In this document: piece after piece, positions 24,179-32,964 of the stretch | Position numbering within the stretch: position 1 is the first letter of the stretch | How the letters are laid out: each line of letters starts with the position of its first letter | NCBI GenBank assembly: GCA_029239635.1 | Contig: JARBUN010000010.1 | Span: 1 to 48,818, forward strand | From: Microbacterium sp. | GTDB taxonomy: Bacteria > Actinomycetota > Actinomycetes > Actinomycetales > Microbacteriaceae | Length of the DNA stretch: 48,818 bases | Direction of reading: 5' to 3' | Notes under the pieces: model-generated | The model's database searches: none | What the model was told of the DNA's origin: nothing | What the model saw: only the letters and a program-made list of their open reading frames with translations | Made by a program: the position numbers and the translations under genes

Positions 24179-24613
24179 CTAGTTCGCGGGGACCTCGCCC
24201 GGCGGCTCGGTGTGGACGAGCAGCCAGCGCGCCTCCCCGGAGAGCACGTCGGCGACGTGGCTGCGGAAGCGCGGGCACTGCGTGATGTCGTGCGAGCGAC
24301 AGCGCAACGCGTGCTCGGTCATCGCCCGCGCCTGGGCGATGTCGGCGGCGCGCCGCTCGAGCTCGGCGATGTGCTCCTCGAGCACGCGATGCCGATCGGG
24401 CGCCCCCTTGTCCAGCAGCACGCGGATCTGCTCGAGCGACAGCCCTGCCGCCTTGTTGCGCAGGATGATCGCGATCCGGACGCTGTCGTCGTCCGAGTAG
24501 CGGCGTCGGCCGGCGGCATCCCGATCCGGATGCAGCAGACGCTCGTCCTCCCAATACCGCAGCACGTGCGTCTCGAGCCCGAACCGTGCGGCCGCATCCC
24601 CGATTGACTTCAT
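24179..24613 (-). CDS. MerR family regulator
   Basis: 144 residues. MerR helix-turn-helix at 1-70: MKSIGDAAARFGLETHVLRYWE, LHPDRDAAGRRRYSDDDSVRI. A coiled coil at ~85-118 (DRHRVLEEHIAELERRAADIAQ) and a short C-terminal sensor part with Cys pairs (LRCRSHDITQCPRF) follow. The cysteines suggest redox or metal sensing but do not match MerR, CueR or SoxR exactly. The start codon lies inside a perfect 24-base palindrome shared with the divergent thioredoxin-reductase-like gene, its probable target. Confidence 0.88.
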   Translation of the reverse strand: MKSIGDAAARFGLETHVLRYWEDERLLHPDRDAAGRRRYSDDDSVRIAIILRNKAAGLSLEQIRVLLDKGAPDRHRVLEEHIAELERRAADIAQARAMTEHALRCRSHDITQCPRFRSHVADVLSGEARWLLVHTEPPGEVPAN

Positions 24614-24628
24614 GTCGACATGAAGTCA
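24605..24628. promoter_or_regulatory. 24-base perfect palindrome, MerR operator
   Basis: Half-site TGACTTCATGTC followed by its exact reverse complement. It covers the MerR start codon and is preceded on the plus strand by TTGACT (24604-24609), a possible -35 for the flavoenzyme gene. A dyad immediately after a -35 is the usual MerR arrangement. Confidence 0.75.
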
Positions 24629-24664
24629 CACGATGGATCCGAACGCAAGCGGAAGGAGTTCATC

Positions 24665-25516
24665 GTGTACGACGCGATCATCATCGGAGGCGGCCCCGCG
24701 GGGCTCCAGGCGGCCCTCACCCTCGGGCGCATGCACCGGCGCACCCTGCTCCTCGACTCGGGCGCCTACCGGAACGGGACGGTCCCGCACGCGCACAACC
24801 TGCTGACCAACGACAGGCGCGACCCCGCCGAGCTGCGCCGCCTGGCACGCGCCGAGATCGCGGTCTACGACACGGTGGAGATCCAGGATGCCGCCGCCAC
24901 CGAGGTCGCACGGATCGACTCCGCCCTGGCGGTCACGATCGACGGAGCGCCGCTGCGCACCACGGCCGTGATCCTCGCGACGGGACTCGCGGACGACCTT
25001 CCGCCCGTCGCCGGCCTCAGCGAGCGGTGGGGCGACCGTGTGGCGAACTGCCCGTTCTGCCACGGCCACGAGTTCGCGGGGCAGCGCGTGGCGGTGCTCA
25101 ATGCGAGTGACCATGCGGCGATGCTCGCGGCGATGCTCGAGCCGGTGGCATCCGAGGTCCTCGTCATCGACCCGGAACGGGTCCGAGAAGTCGGCGACGC
25201 GCCGGTCGGGTTGCGTCTGCACCTCGACGACGGCACGACCGAGGAGGTCGCGGGAGCGTTCGTCGGGCCGACCTCCCGACAGCGCGCGCCGTTCGCCGAC
25301 CAGCTCGGGCTCGAACGGCAGCAGTCGGGAGCGGTCCGCGTCGATCCGTTCGGACGGACGAGCGTCGAGGGCGTCTACGCGGTCGGCGACATGGCTCATC
25401 CGGATCACTTCCCGGGGCCGATGGCGACGCTCGCGAGCGCGATCGCGTCCGGACAGCTCGCGGCCGTCGCCGTCGTGCAGGCGGACGCGCAGGCGCGGGT
25501 GGCGACCCCTTCCTAG
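24665..25516 (+). CDS. Thioredoxin-reductase-like FAD/NAD(P) oxidoreductase
   Basis: 283 residues from GTG 24665, which follows GGAAGGAG; an upstream in-frame ATG at 24620 lies in the operator palindrome. FAD site IIIGGGPAGLQAALTLGRM at 6-22, redox-active pair Cys129-Pro-Phe-Cys132 (NCPFCHGHE), and the C-terminal VEGVYAVGDMAHPD. This is the short CPxCHG class of TrxB-like flavoenzymes, often paired with dedicated regulators and of varied disulfide or small-molecule substrates. Control by the divergent MerR protein is likely. Confidence 0.88.
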   Translation: MYDAIIIGGGPAGLQAALTLGRMHRRTLLLDSGAYRNGTVPHAHNLLTNDRRDPAELRRLARAEIAVYDTVEIQDAAATEVARIDSALAVTIDGAPLRTTAVILATGLADDLPPVAGLSERWGDRVANCPFCHGHEFAGQRVAVLNASDHAAMLAAMLEPVASEVLVIDPERVREVGDAPVGLRLHLDDGTTEEVAGAFVGPTSRQRAPFADQLGLERQQSGAVRVDPFGRTSVEGVYAVGDMAHPDHFPGPMATLASAIASGQLAAVAVVQADAQARVATPS

Positions 25517-25525
25517 ACTGGGGGT

Positions 25526-26611
25526 GTGGACAACGCAGGCGGGGGCCCCGCGACGCCCGAGGGTGTCCGCTCCGCGCGCCCGCGGCTCGCGATCGAGCTG
25601 ACGGCACTCGGCGTGGTGGGGGTGCTGCTGATCCTCGCGCTGGCCGCCGGCGCCGGCGCCCTGTATCGCGATCTCTACAGCCCGAGCGCCTTCGTGCGGC
25701 ACTACCTCGAACTGCTCGAGGACCGCCGCGCCGCGGAAGCCCTCGCCGTGCCCGGAGTCGCGATCGACGCCTCCGAGCTGGAGGCCGCGGGACTGCCGGC
25801 GACAGCCTCGGAGGCCCTGCTGCGTCCCGACGCCCTGAGCGGCTTGAGCGATGCCCAGGTCGTCAACGAGCAGATCGACGGCGACGTCACACGCGTCACC
25901 GTCACCTATCGCGCCGGGAGCTACGACGGCCGCACGACATTCGCGGTCAAGAGCGACGGGGCGGCCGGCCCGCTCCCCCGGTGGCGCTTCGCCACGAGCC
26001 CGCTCGCGGTCGTCGACCTGTCCGTGCGCGGCTCCATGCGCTTCTCGGTCAACGGCTTCGAGGTCGACAAGAGGCAGGTGTCGGTCGACCAGGCGGATGC
26101 CGATCCCTCGGCCGCCGTCCCCCTGTTGGTGTTCTCTCCCGGTCTGTACTCCGTGTCGGTCGACACCCCGATCTCGGCGACCCCCGGGGTCGCCGTGCTG
26201 GCCGACGCTCCGCTCACCGGGATCCCCGTCGACGTGCAAGCCGAGCCGACCGACGAGTTCGTCTCGGTCGTGCAGCAGCGCGTCGAGGATTTCCTCACCA
26301 CCTGCGCCGAACAGAAGGTGCTGCAGCCGACGGGGTGCCCCTTCGGTTACACGGTCCGCAACCGCATCGAAGGCGCCCCCTCGTGGTCGATCGCCCAGCA
26401 GCCGAAGGTGACGGTCGTGCCGGATGGCGCCGGATGGCGGATCCCCACCACGGATGCCGTCGCGCACATCGACGTCGACATCCGCTCCATCTTCGACGGC
26501 TCCATCCGAAACGTCGACGAGGACGTGCCGTTCACCGTCGACGGCAAGATCACGATCCTGCCGGACGGCACGGCATCCATCCTCGTCAGCGGGGGTGCCC
26601 GGGCCGACTGA
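25526..26611 (+). CDS. Unknown membrane-anchored protein
   Basis: 361 residues. One N-terminal membrane segment at ~25-48 (LTALGVVGVLLILALAAGAGAL), then an outside domain made of two or three beta-rich repeats (VTVTYRAGSYDGRTTFAV; GSMRFSVNGFEV; KITILPDGTASILVSGG). CAEQKVLQPTGCPFG holds two cysteines that could pair. I do not recognise a named family; it looks like a conserved envelope protein of Microbacteriaceae. GTG 25526 has TAGACT six bases before it, so it is probably leaderless. Confidence 0.8.
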   Translation: MDNAGGGPATPEGVRSARPRLAIELTALGVVGVLLILALAAGAGALYRDLYSPSAFVRHYLELLEDRRAAEALAVPGVAIDASELEAAGLPATASEALLRPDALSGLSDAQVVNEQIDGDVTRVTVTYRAGSYDGRTTFAVKSDGAAGPLPRWRFATSPLAVVDLSVRGSMRFSVNGFEVDKRQVSVDQADADPSAAVPLLVFSPGLYSVSVDTPISATPGVAVLADAPLTGIPVDVQAEPTDEFVSVVQQRVEDFLTTCAEQKVLQPTGCPFGYTVRNRIEGAPSWSIAQQPKVTVVPDGAGWRIPTTDAVAHIDVDIRSIFDGSIRNVDEDVPFTVDGKITILPDGTASILVSGGARAD

Positions 26612-26651
26612 GGTCGACGGGTGCCCCTGGCGCGAGAGGACGGGGCCGCGT

Positions 26652-26744
26652 CGCCCGACGGGCGCGTCAGACCCGGCGCCCCACCCCAGCCGCTGGGGCG
26701 GCCCGCGTCAGCCCCGGCGGGCCGCTTCAGCCCCGGCGGGCCGC
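26652..26744. repeat. Small hairpins and a 19-base tandem duplication
   Basis: In the 115-base gap between convergent genes: CCCCAG-CCG-CTGGGG (26684-26698) is a short hairpin. TCAGCCCCGGCGGGCCGC occurs at 26708-26725 and again at 26727-26744. The second copy contains the stop codon of the minus-strand gene, so the end of that gene has been tandemly duplicated into its downstream region. Confidence 0.6.
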
Positions 26745-28721
26745 GTCGCGATCGGCCACGCGAGCATCGCGGGCCGCGAGCCGCGCGAGTTCTTCGTTGT
26801 AGGCATCGAGCTCGAGGTCACCGACGCGATCGACGTGCCGATCGCGTCGACGCTGCTGACGCTCGTCGCTCCGGCTCCACTGGATCGCGACGGCGATCGC
26901 GAGGATGAGCGTCGGGATCTCGCCGACCGACCACGCCACACCGCCGCCGGCGTACTGGTCTTGGAGCGGCGTCACTCCCCACGTGCGCCCCATCGCCCCG
27001 AACCATTCAGCCACCATCAGACCGGAGTTCATCATGATCGCGATGCCGAAGAACGCGTGCATCGCCATGACCGCGATGAGCACGAGAAGGCGCATCGGGT
27101 AGGGCAGGCGATAGGGAACCGGGTCGATGCCGATGAGGCTCAGGACGAACAGGTAGCCCGTGATCAGGAAGTGCGCGACCATCCAGATGTGCCCGAGGTG
27201 GTCGTACAGCGACCACCGGAAGAGGTCGGTGTAGTAGAACGCCCAGAGCGAGCCGATGAACAGTCCCGCGGCGACGTAGGGGTTCGTGAGCACCTTCGCG
27301 ACCGGGTTGTGCACGGCCCAGAGGATCCACTCGCGCCCCCCGCGCGTGCCGTCGTCGCGCTTGCGGATCGCGCGCGCCGCGAGAGTGACCGGCGCACCCG
27401 ACACGAGCATCAGCGGGATCGCCATCGACAGCAGCATGTGCCCGATCATGTGCATGCTGAACAGGTAGTCCTGGTAGACGTTCACCGGACCCGAGGTGAT
27501 CCAGAACACCGCGAGCATGCCGAGGCACCAGAGCACGGTGCGGGAGATCGGCCAACTGTCGCCACGACGGTGCAGACGCCACACGCCGGCGAGATAGAAG
27601 AAGAGCCCGAACGCCACCACGAAGGCCCAGAGCAGGTCGATGTCCCAGCTGGTGAACCAGCGTTCGATCGTCAGCTCGGGCGGCAACGGCGAGCCCGTGA
27701 GGATCTCGGCCGGGGTCTGCCCCACCAGCGGCGGCGCAATGGGCGGAGGGGTGCGGGCGAGCGCGGCGGCCGCTCCGCTCGCGATCCCCATGAAGACGAG
27801 TTCGACGACGATGATCGCCCAGAAGCGCCGCGAGCCCTGGTCGTCCGCCATGCGTGAGATGAGACGGCGGCGATACCACGCCCCCAGCACCCCCATCGCG
27901 AGGAGCGCTGCGACCTTGACGAGCACCAGGATGCCGTACGGCGAGAACAGGTTCTCCCAGCCGAGCAGACCGATCGAGGCGCGCACCGTGCCCGAGACGG
28001 CCACGACGACGAACGCCGCGAGCGCGATGGAGGAGTACCGCAGAAGCGTGGTCTGCAGCTGCGTCCGCGACATGGCCGGTCGCACGACGACGAGCAGCAC
28101 CAGCCCGCCCAACCAGACGGCCGCGGCGATGATGTGCAGCACGAGCGAGGTCACGGCCGCGGTGTGGCTGGCCTCCGTGCCGGCGTGGCCCTGCGTGCCC
28201 ATCGGCACGAGCGACGCGAGCGCGAGGATCGCGACGATCATCGTGGGAATCCAGGAGCGCACGGCGAAGGTCAGCACCGTCAGCACCGCGCCGGCGATCG
28301 TGGTGATCAACCACGCGGGGCCGATCTCGCTCTCGACGAGGAAGCGGCCGAGCTGTTGCCCGAAGAGCGGGTCGAGCGTCGGCTTCGCGTTGATGATGTT
28401 GAGGAAGGTCAGGTATCCGGTCGCGGCGGAGGCGACCGTGAAGATCGCCGCACCGATCGAGGCGGTGTCGAGGGCGAGCTCGAAGGGGCGTTCCCCGGCC
28501 TCGAGGGCGAACAGCGCGAGCACCAGGGAGCCGACCATCGTCGCGGCCGACAGATTGACCACGAGCGTGGCCAGCGGCAGGCCCCATCGCACCATGGGGC
28601 CGGGATCGGCCAGCAGGGGCGCAGCGGCGCCGCCGCCGTACGCCAGTCCCGCGACGACGGCGATGAGCGAGACCACGACGAGGATGACGGGTCCCGCCAC
28701 GCGGAGGGCACGGGCGTTCAC
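26727..28721 (-). CDS. CopD-CtaG fusion membrane protein
   Basis: 664 residues, about 14 spans. The N-terminal half (~1-330) is a CopD-like copper resistance domain with HAGTEASHTAAVTSLVLHIIAAAVWLGGL. The C-terminal half (~350-620) is a Caa3-type CtaG domain with FSMHMIGHMLLSMAIPLML, YDHLGHIWMVAHFLITGYLF and GGGVAWSVGEIPTL. Histidines and methionines in these stretches are likely copper ligands. The fusion is common in actinobacteria and is thought to deliver copper to cytochrome oxidase. The charged tail (~45 residues) is cytoplasmic. Confidence 0.92.
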   Translation of the reverse strand: MNARALRVAGPVILVVVSLIAVVAGLAYGGGAAAPLLADPGPMVRWGLPLATLVVNLSAATMVGSLVLALFALEAGERPFELALDTASIGAAIFTVASAATGYLTFLNIINAKPTLDPLFGQQLGRFLVESEIGPAWLITTIAGAVLTVLTFAVRSWIPTMIVAILALASLVPMGTQGHAGTEASHTAAVTSLVLHIIAAAVWLGGLVLLVVVRPAMSRTQLQTTLLRYSSIALAAFVVVAVSGTVRASIGLLGWENLFSPYGILVLVKVAALLAMGVLGAWYRRRLISRMADDQGSRRFWAIIVVELVFMGIASGAAAALARTPPPIAPPLVGQTPAEILTGSPLPPELTIERWFTSWDIDLLWAFVVAFGLFFYLAGVWRLHRRGDSWPISRTVLWCLGMLAVFWITSGPVNVYQDYLFSMHMIGHMLLSMAIPLMLVSGAPVTLAARAIRKRDDGTRGGREWILWAVHNPVAKVLTNPYVAAGLFIGSLWAFYYTDLFRWSLYDHLGHIWMVAHFLITGYLFVLSLIGIDPVPYRLPYPMRLLVLIAVMAMHAFFGIAIMMNSGLMVAEWFGAMGRTWGVTPLQDQYAGGGVAWSVGEIPTLILAIAVAIQWSRSDERQQRRRDRHVDRVGDLELDAYNEELARLAARDARVADRDAARRG

Positions 28722-28789
28722 CCACCCAGACTACGTCGGCGCGCGGACCGGGGGACGCGGGACGGTGCGCCTGACCGCGTCGGACAGAC

Positions 28790-28823
28790 ACAGAGGGGGA
28801 TGCCTCTCGGCATCCCCCTCTGT
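28790..28823. terminator. Strong hairpin after the HU gene
   Basis: ACAGAGGGGGATGCC and GGCATCCCCCTCTGT form a perfect 15-base stem with a TCTC loop, 17 bases downstream of the minus-strand HU stop. The 119-base gap 28722-28840 holds nothing else apparent. Confidence 0.85.
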
Positions 28824-28840
28824 CGCGGTACGGCGTCGTC

Positions 28841-29128
28841 TTACTTGACGGCAGCCTTCAGCTTCGAGCCGGCGGTGACCTTGACGCGCTTGCCGGCGGG
28901 GATCGAGATCTCCTCACCGGTCTGCGGGTTGCGACCCGTGCGAGCGGACGTGGCGACCTGCTCGAAGGCGATCCAACCGGGGATCGAGACCTTGCTGCCC
29001 TTGGCGACCGCCTCGGAGACGGTGGAGAAGAGGGAGTCGAGCACGCCCGACACGGCGGACTGGCTCTGCCCGGTCGCGCTGGCGATGCTCGCGACGAGCT
29101 CGGTCTTGGTGATGGACTTGTCAGCCAT
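28841..29128 (-). CDS. hup: HU family nucleoid protein
   Basis: 95 residues: ITKTELVASIASATGQSQSAV, then the DNA-binding arm AFEQVATSARTGRNPQTGEEISIP and GKRVKVTAGSKLKAAVK. This is the short HU form without the Lys/Ala-rich tail of mycobacterial HupB. It bends and compacts DNA. ATG 29128 has GAGGACAACC upstream. It is followed by a strong terminator. Confidence 0.93.
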   Translation of the reverse strand: MADKSITKTELVASIASATGQSQSAVSGVLDSLFSTVSEAVAKGSKVSIPGWIAFEQVATSARTGRNPQTGEEISIPAGKRVKVTAGSKLKAAVK

Positions 29129-29532
29129 GTGGTTGTCCTCCAGGCGACGATGCCGTCGCCTCTCGTTACATCGGACGAGGAGGAATCCTCCTCGGTGGTC
29201 GGGAGACCGCCTCGACAGTATCAACCGAACCGCGGAATTACGGGGATTTTGACAGATTTCGACCCTTTCTCGGCGGCGTGTCGCGGTCGGAGAGCCGCGG
29301 AGGGAACCCGTGAGACCGGGGGATGGTCGCCGCGCGCGCCGTTGACGGGCATTCCCCGCCCGACGGGGGTGATTCCTGCGTCCCTCCGGGCGAATTCCCC
29401 TCTCACCCCACCCGCCGTTCCGCCCGATTGTTACGTTCACGTCATCATCCGCAATCGGAGGTAGGTACCATCACCCGCAGCACCACGAAGCCTCCCGGAG
29501 GGTGAAGCTTCACCTTCACCCGAGGGGCACGA
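29129..29532. promoter_or_regulatory. Intergenic region between hup and the first LuxR gene
   Basis: 404 bases without a supported gene. It holds the promoters of both divergent genes; the stretch 29215-29275 is the most AT-rich and includes TTGACA (29249-29254), but I cannot pair it with a good -10. Close to the LuxR start is a perfect 14-base palindrome GGTGAAGCTTCACC (29501-29514) followed by TTCACCC. It is a candidate operator and would hide the start region in RNA. Confidence 0.5.
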
Positions 29533-30987
29533 ATGCCGGGATCCCCGTCATCTATTCACGCGCGCGGCGCTCTGCGCGCCGCGATCACCGCGACAGCCGC
29601 GCGCCTGGCGCCCGGCAGCGGTGTCCCCACCGCACGCCATCTCGCCCTGATCGCAGAGAGCGAACCGCTCCTCCCCCCGGTCGAATGGACTGATTCGGCG
29701 GCGCTCGTCCTGGCCACGCAGTTCTCGGCCCGCGCCCGACACGACGCCCTCTCGCTCGGGACCACGCTGATCGATCGCTACTTCGACGGTGCGCGACTTC
29801 GACGCCCGGCCACGCTGTCCGCGGGAGTCCGATCACAGCTGTACTCCTCCGTCGCCGAGTACTGCTGCGCGCTGGGGTGGACGCGCGTCGGCGCCCACTT
29901 CGGCGCGGAGGCGCAGCTCTTCGCCGACACGGACGCCCTCCGCTACCGGGCGCTCACCGTGCGCGCCCTGGCGCAGTCGATGAACGCCGAATTCCGGGAA
30001 GCCGCCGCCGATATCCACCGCGCCGACGAACTCTTCGCCGCCGCCGGCTGGGCCGCCCCGGAGCGCGCGTTCGCTCACGTTCTCGCGGAGATCATCGTGA
30101 ACTCGGCGCGAGGCGACGCCGAGCGCCTCCGACAGCTCGGTCGCGAGTTGACGAGCGCGCAGCCCGATGACCCGTTCTGGTCGTTCACCGCCGTCAGTGC
30201 CGACGTGCTGGCCCGCACCTTCGACCGTGACTTCGCCGGCGCGTTCGCGCTGAGTTCCGAGCTGCTCTACGGCAGTCGGCGACAGAGCAGTCACCGTGCC
30301 GTGCGATTCTTCCTCACCTGCATTCGCGCCGACATGCTCGTCGCGCGGGGCGAACACGAAGAGGCCTTGGCCACCATGTCGACGCACGACGACTCGGACG
30401 GACACGGCTTCTGCGTCGCGACCCAGCGTGCCGTCAGCCTCCTGCATCTCGGACGCGAGCGCGACGTCATCGTCGAGACGGACGCGTGCGCCGCCAACGA
30501 AGCCGACCACAACCTACGCACGCTCGCACCGCTTCTCGCGCGCAGGGCGGTCGCGCTCCGACGACTCGGACAGACGTCGAAAGCAGTACGCAGCATGGAG
30601 TCGGTGATCCTTCTGACCAACCGCGTAGGTGAGAGCGTGCTCCCTTTCCGCATGCTTCCCCACGACGAGGTCTGCGCGCTCCTCGAAGTCGTAGCCGTGG
30701 AAAGGCCCGAGCTGCACGACGCGATCGAGGAGATCCGCGCGGTGCTGCCGAAGGTGACCATCGCCGCCCCGGAGGCCGCACCCCCTTCCGCCGCCACCGT
30801 CCTGACCTCCTCCGAACGCTCCCTCGCCGAGATGCTTTCCACCTCGCGGACGCTGGGAGACATCGCTCGCGCGCGCGGCGTGTCGGTCAACACGGTGAAG
30901 AGCCAGGCCCGCTCGATCTACCTCAAACTCGGAGTCCGCGGTCGAGCAGAGGTGGCCCGCCACCTGGTCGGTCGCCCGTTGACATGA
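29533..30987 (+). CDS. LuxR-type regulator with helical repeat body, paralogue 1
   Basis: 484 residues. The C-terminal LuxR helix-turn-helix is at ~428-480 (LTSSERSLAEMLS, TLGDIARARGVSVNTVKSQ, SIYLKLGVRGRAEVARHL). The ~400 residues before it are alpha-helical, with TPR-like segments (AEFREAAADIHRADELFAAAGW; RAVALRRLGQTSKAVRSME). No receiver, kinase, PAS or autoinducer domain and no NB-ARC ATPase is visible, unlike MalT/LAL regulators. It is a tandem paralogue of the next gene, with GVRSQLY and SVNTVKSQ shared. Input unknown. Confidence 0.85.
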   Translation: MPGSPSSIHARGALRAAITATAARLAPGSGVPTARHLALIAESEPLLPPVEWTDSAALVLATQFSARARHDALSLGTTLIDRYFDGARLRRPATLSAGVRSQLYSSVAEYCCALGWTRVGAHFGAEAQLFADTDALRYRALTVRALAQSMNAEFREAAADIHRADELFAAAGWAAPERAFAHVLAEIIVNSARGDAERLRQLGRELTSAQPDDPFWSFTAVSADVLARTFDRDFAGAFALSSELLYGSRRQSSHRAVRFFLTCIRADMLVARGEHEEALATMSTHDDSDGHGFCVATQRAVSLLHLGRERDVIVETDACAANEADHNLRTLAPLLARRAVALRRLGQTSKAVRSMESVILLTNRVGESVLPFRMLPHDEVCALLEVVAVERPELHDAIEEIRAVLPKVTIAAPEAAPPSAATVLTSSERSLAEMLSTSRTLGDIARARGVSVNTVKSQARSIYLKLGVRGRAEVARHLVGRPLT

Positions 30988-31156
30988 GGCGGGCGTCCGA
31001 TGGGATCCGAAACCACTGCGGGCGATCTCGCGGGCGGCGAGCGGGCGTCCGGGGATCGCCGACCCTCTTCATCGCGTGCCGTCCGTCGTCCGGATCACGT
31101 CCGTCGATCACGCTCGACCGCGCCGCCGAACACCCCGTCCACCCGAGGGAGAAGGA

Positions 31157-32596
31157 ATGTCCCACACCACACGCGCCGGCACGATCCGCGACCTCGCGTC
31201 GGCGGTGGCCGATCGACTCCCGCCGGGTCGCGGCATCCCCCTCGCGCGCGATCTCGCCCTCGTGGCGGAGTCCGCCCCTCCCTCACCGCCGCCGGTGTGG
31301 ACGGACGCGGACGCCATCGTTCTGGCGGCGTGCTTCGCCGCAAGAGCGCGCCGAGACGCTCTCGCGGAGGGTTCCGCACTGGTCACCCGCTACTTCGACG
31401 GCGTGCACCTCGTCCGCCCCGGCACCTTGAGTTCCGGCGTCCGGTCGCAGTTGTACGCGAGCGCGGGCGAGTATTGCAACGCCATCGGCTGGCCGCAGAT
31501 GGGCGCGCGCTTCGGTACGCAGGCCGCACTCTTCGCCGATACCGAGCCGCTGCAGTACCGCGCCCTGTCGGTCGCCGCGCTCGGGCATGCCTTGAACGGG
31601 GAGTACCCGGCGGCGGCGACCGACCTGAGCGACGCCGAGTCGCTGTTCGAGGAACGCGGCTGGGCGACCGGCGAGACGTCGTACCTCGTCCTGCTAGCGG
31701 AGGCGCTCGTGGCATCGGCCCGCCTCGACGTCGAGCGGCTACGCCGAGCCGCCCGACGCATGACCCTCGTGCAACCGGACGATCCCTACCTGGCCTTCTC
31801 GGCTCTGGCGCTGAATGCCATGGCGAAGATGTTCGAGGGAGACTTCGGGGCCGGTCGCGCCGCCTGCCGCCGTCTGCTCAACGGCAGCGGGCGCTACACG
31901 AGCCACCGCATGGTCCGCTTCTTCCTCGTCTGCGTGCTCTCGGACATCATGGTCGCGCAGGGAGACCACGACGACGCCCTCACGACCCTCGAGCCCTTCG
32001 AGAACCCCGAGGGCCACGGTGTCTGCTTCTCGATGCAACGGTCGGCGGCGCTGCTGAGACGGGGTCGCGAGCGCGACCTGCTCGCCGAGACGGAGGCGTG
32101 TGTCGCGTCGGGGGCAGATCATTGCCTGCGGACCCTCACCCCCATCCTGGTCCGGCGAGCGATCGCGTGGAGTCGGCTCGGCAGTCCTCGCCGGGCGCGC
32201 GACACCATGGAGGCGGGTCTGCTGCTCCTGGTTCGGACGGGCGGATCGGCCACGCCGTTCCTGATGCTGCCCCGCGAGGAGACGCGCGCTCTCATCGAGG
32301 CCGCCGTCGCGGAACACCCCGACCTGCGCCCGATGCGGTCTCGCCTGACGGCGGCGATCGAGCAGGTCGGCGTTCCGGATGCTCACGCGGGCCCCGCCAG
32401 CGCCGCCGTCGCCCTGACCCCCACCGAGCGGAACATGGTGTCACGGCTGGGAACTCCGCTCAGTCTGTCCGAGATCGCACGCGAACGCGGTGTCTCGGTG
32501 AACACGGTCAAGAGTCAGGTGCGGTCGATCTATCGGAAGCTCGGCGTGCGCACCCGCACGGAAGCGGTGGAGCAGCTGACCGGGAAGCTTCGCTGA
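31157..32596 (+). CDS. LuxR-type regulator with helical repeat body, paralogue 2
   Basis: 479 residues from ATG 31157 with GGGAGAAGGA upstream; an earlier in-frame ATG at 31076 gives an unrelated Arg/Pro-rich lead. Architecture is the same as paralogue 1: a helical, TPR-like body and a C-terminal LuxR helix-turn-helix at ~420-472 (LTPTERNMVSRLG, LSLSEIARERGVSVNTVKSQ, SIYRKLGVRTRTEAVEQL). Shared blocks include SGVRSQLYAS-EYC-A-GW and LFADTEPLQYRAL. A 169-base gap separates the paralogues; no separate gene is seen there. A strong terminator follows. Confidence 0.85.
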   Translation: MSHTTRAGTIRDLASAVADRLPPGRGIPLARDLALVAESAPPSPPPVWTDADAIVLAACFAARARRDALAEGSALVTRYFDGVHLVRPGTLSSGVRSQLYASAGEYCNAIGWPQMGARFGTQAALFADTEPLQYRALSVAALGHALNGEYPAAATDLSDAESLFEERGWATGETSYLVLLAEALVASARLDVERLRRAARRMTLVQPDDPYLAFSALALNAMAKMFEGDFGAGRAACRRLLNGSGRYTSHRMVRFFLVCVLSDIMVAQGDHDDALTTLEPFENPEGHGVCFSMQRSAALLRRGRERDLLAETEACVASGADHCLRTLTPILVRRAIAWSRLGSPRRARDTMEAGLLLLVRTGGSATPFLMLPREETRALIEAAVAEHPDLRPMRSRLTAAIEQVGVPDAHAGPASAAVALTPTERNMVSRLGTPLSLSEIARERGVSVNTVKSQVRSIYRKLGVRTRTEAVEQLTGKLR

Positions 32597-32601
32597 GAAC
32601 G

Positions 32602-32639
32602 ACGAAAGGCGGGGTTCCGTGAGGAACCCCGCCTTTCGT
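32602..32639. terminator. Bidirectional terminator between luxR2 and rpsN
   Basis: ACGAAAGGCGGGGTTCC and GGAACCCCGCCTTTCGT form a perfect 17-base stem with a GTGA loop. Both convergent genes end within 20 bases of it. Flanking A and T runs are inside the stem. Confidence 0.88.
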
Positions 32640-32654
32640 GCGGCTCGCTGGTGC

Positions 32655-32960
32655 TTACCAGCTCGACTTGGTCACGCCGGGCAGCTCGCCACGGTGGGCC
32701 ATGTCACGGAAGCGGACGCGCGAGACGCCGAACTTCGTGAGGACGCCACGGGGGCGGCCGTCGATGACGTCGCGGCTGCGCACGCGCGCGGGCGACGCGT
32801 TGCGGGGGAGCTTCTGCAGTCCCACGCGCGCGGCCTCGCGGGCCTCGTCGGTCGCGGTCGGGTCGACCAGGGTCTTCTTCAGCTCGGCGCGCTTCGCGGC
32901 GTAGCGCTCGACGACGACCTTGCGCTGCTCGTTGCGCGCGATCTTGCTCTTCTTAGCCAT
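32655..32960 (-). CDS. rpsN: 30S ribosomal protein S14, zinc-free form
   Basis: 101 residues: [20 protein letters not shown] at the start, [22 protein letters not shown], and [20 protein letters not shown] at the end. It has no cysteine, so it is the long, zinc-independent S14. In actinobacteria such copies are usually expressed under zinc shortage by Zur. It follows rpmG by four bases; GAGGAG overlaps the rpmG stop. The zur and znu genes are 4.5-7.5 kb away. Confidence 0.95.
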   Translation of the reverse strand: MAKKSKIARNEQRKVVVERYAAKRAELKKTLVDPTATDEAREAARVGLQKLPRNASPARVRSRDVIDGRPRGVLTKFGVSRVRFRDMAHRGELPGVTKSSW

Positions 32961-32964
32961 GTGC

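Noticed and set aside
26424..27857. Long plus-strand open frame of 477 codons
   Set aside because: Antisense to the CopD-CtaG gene and low in complexity (Arg/His/Glu/Asp); no supported start.
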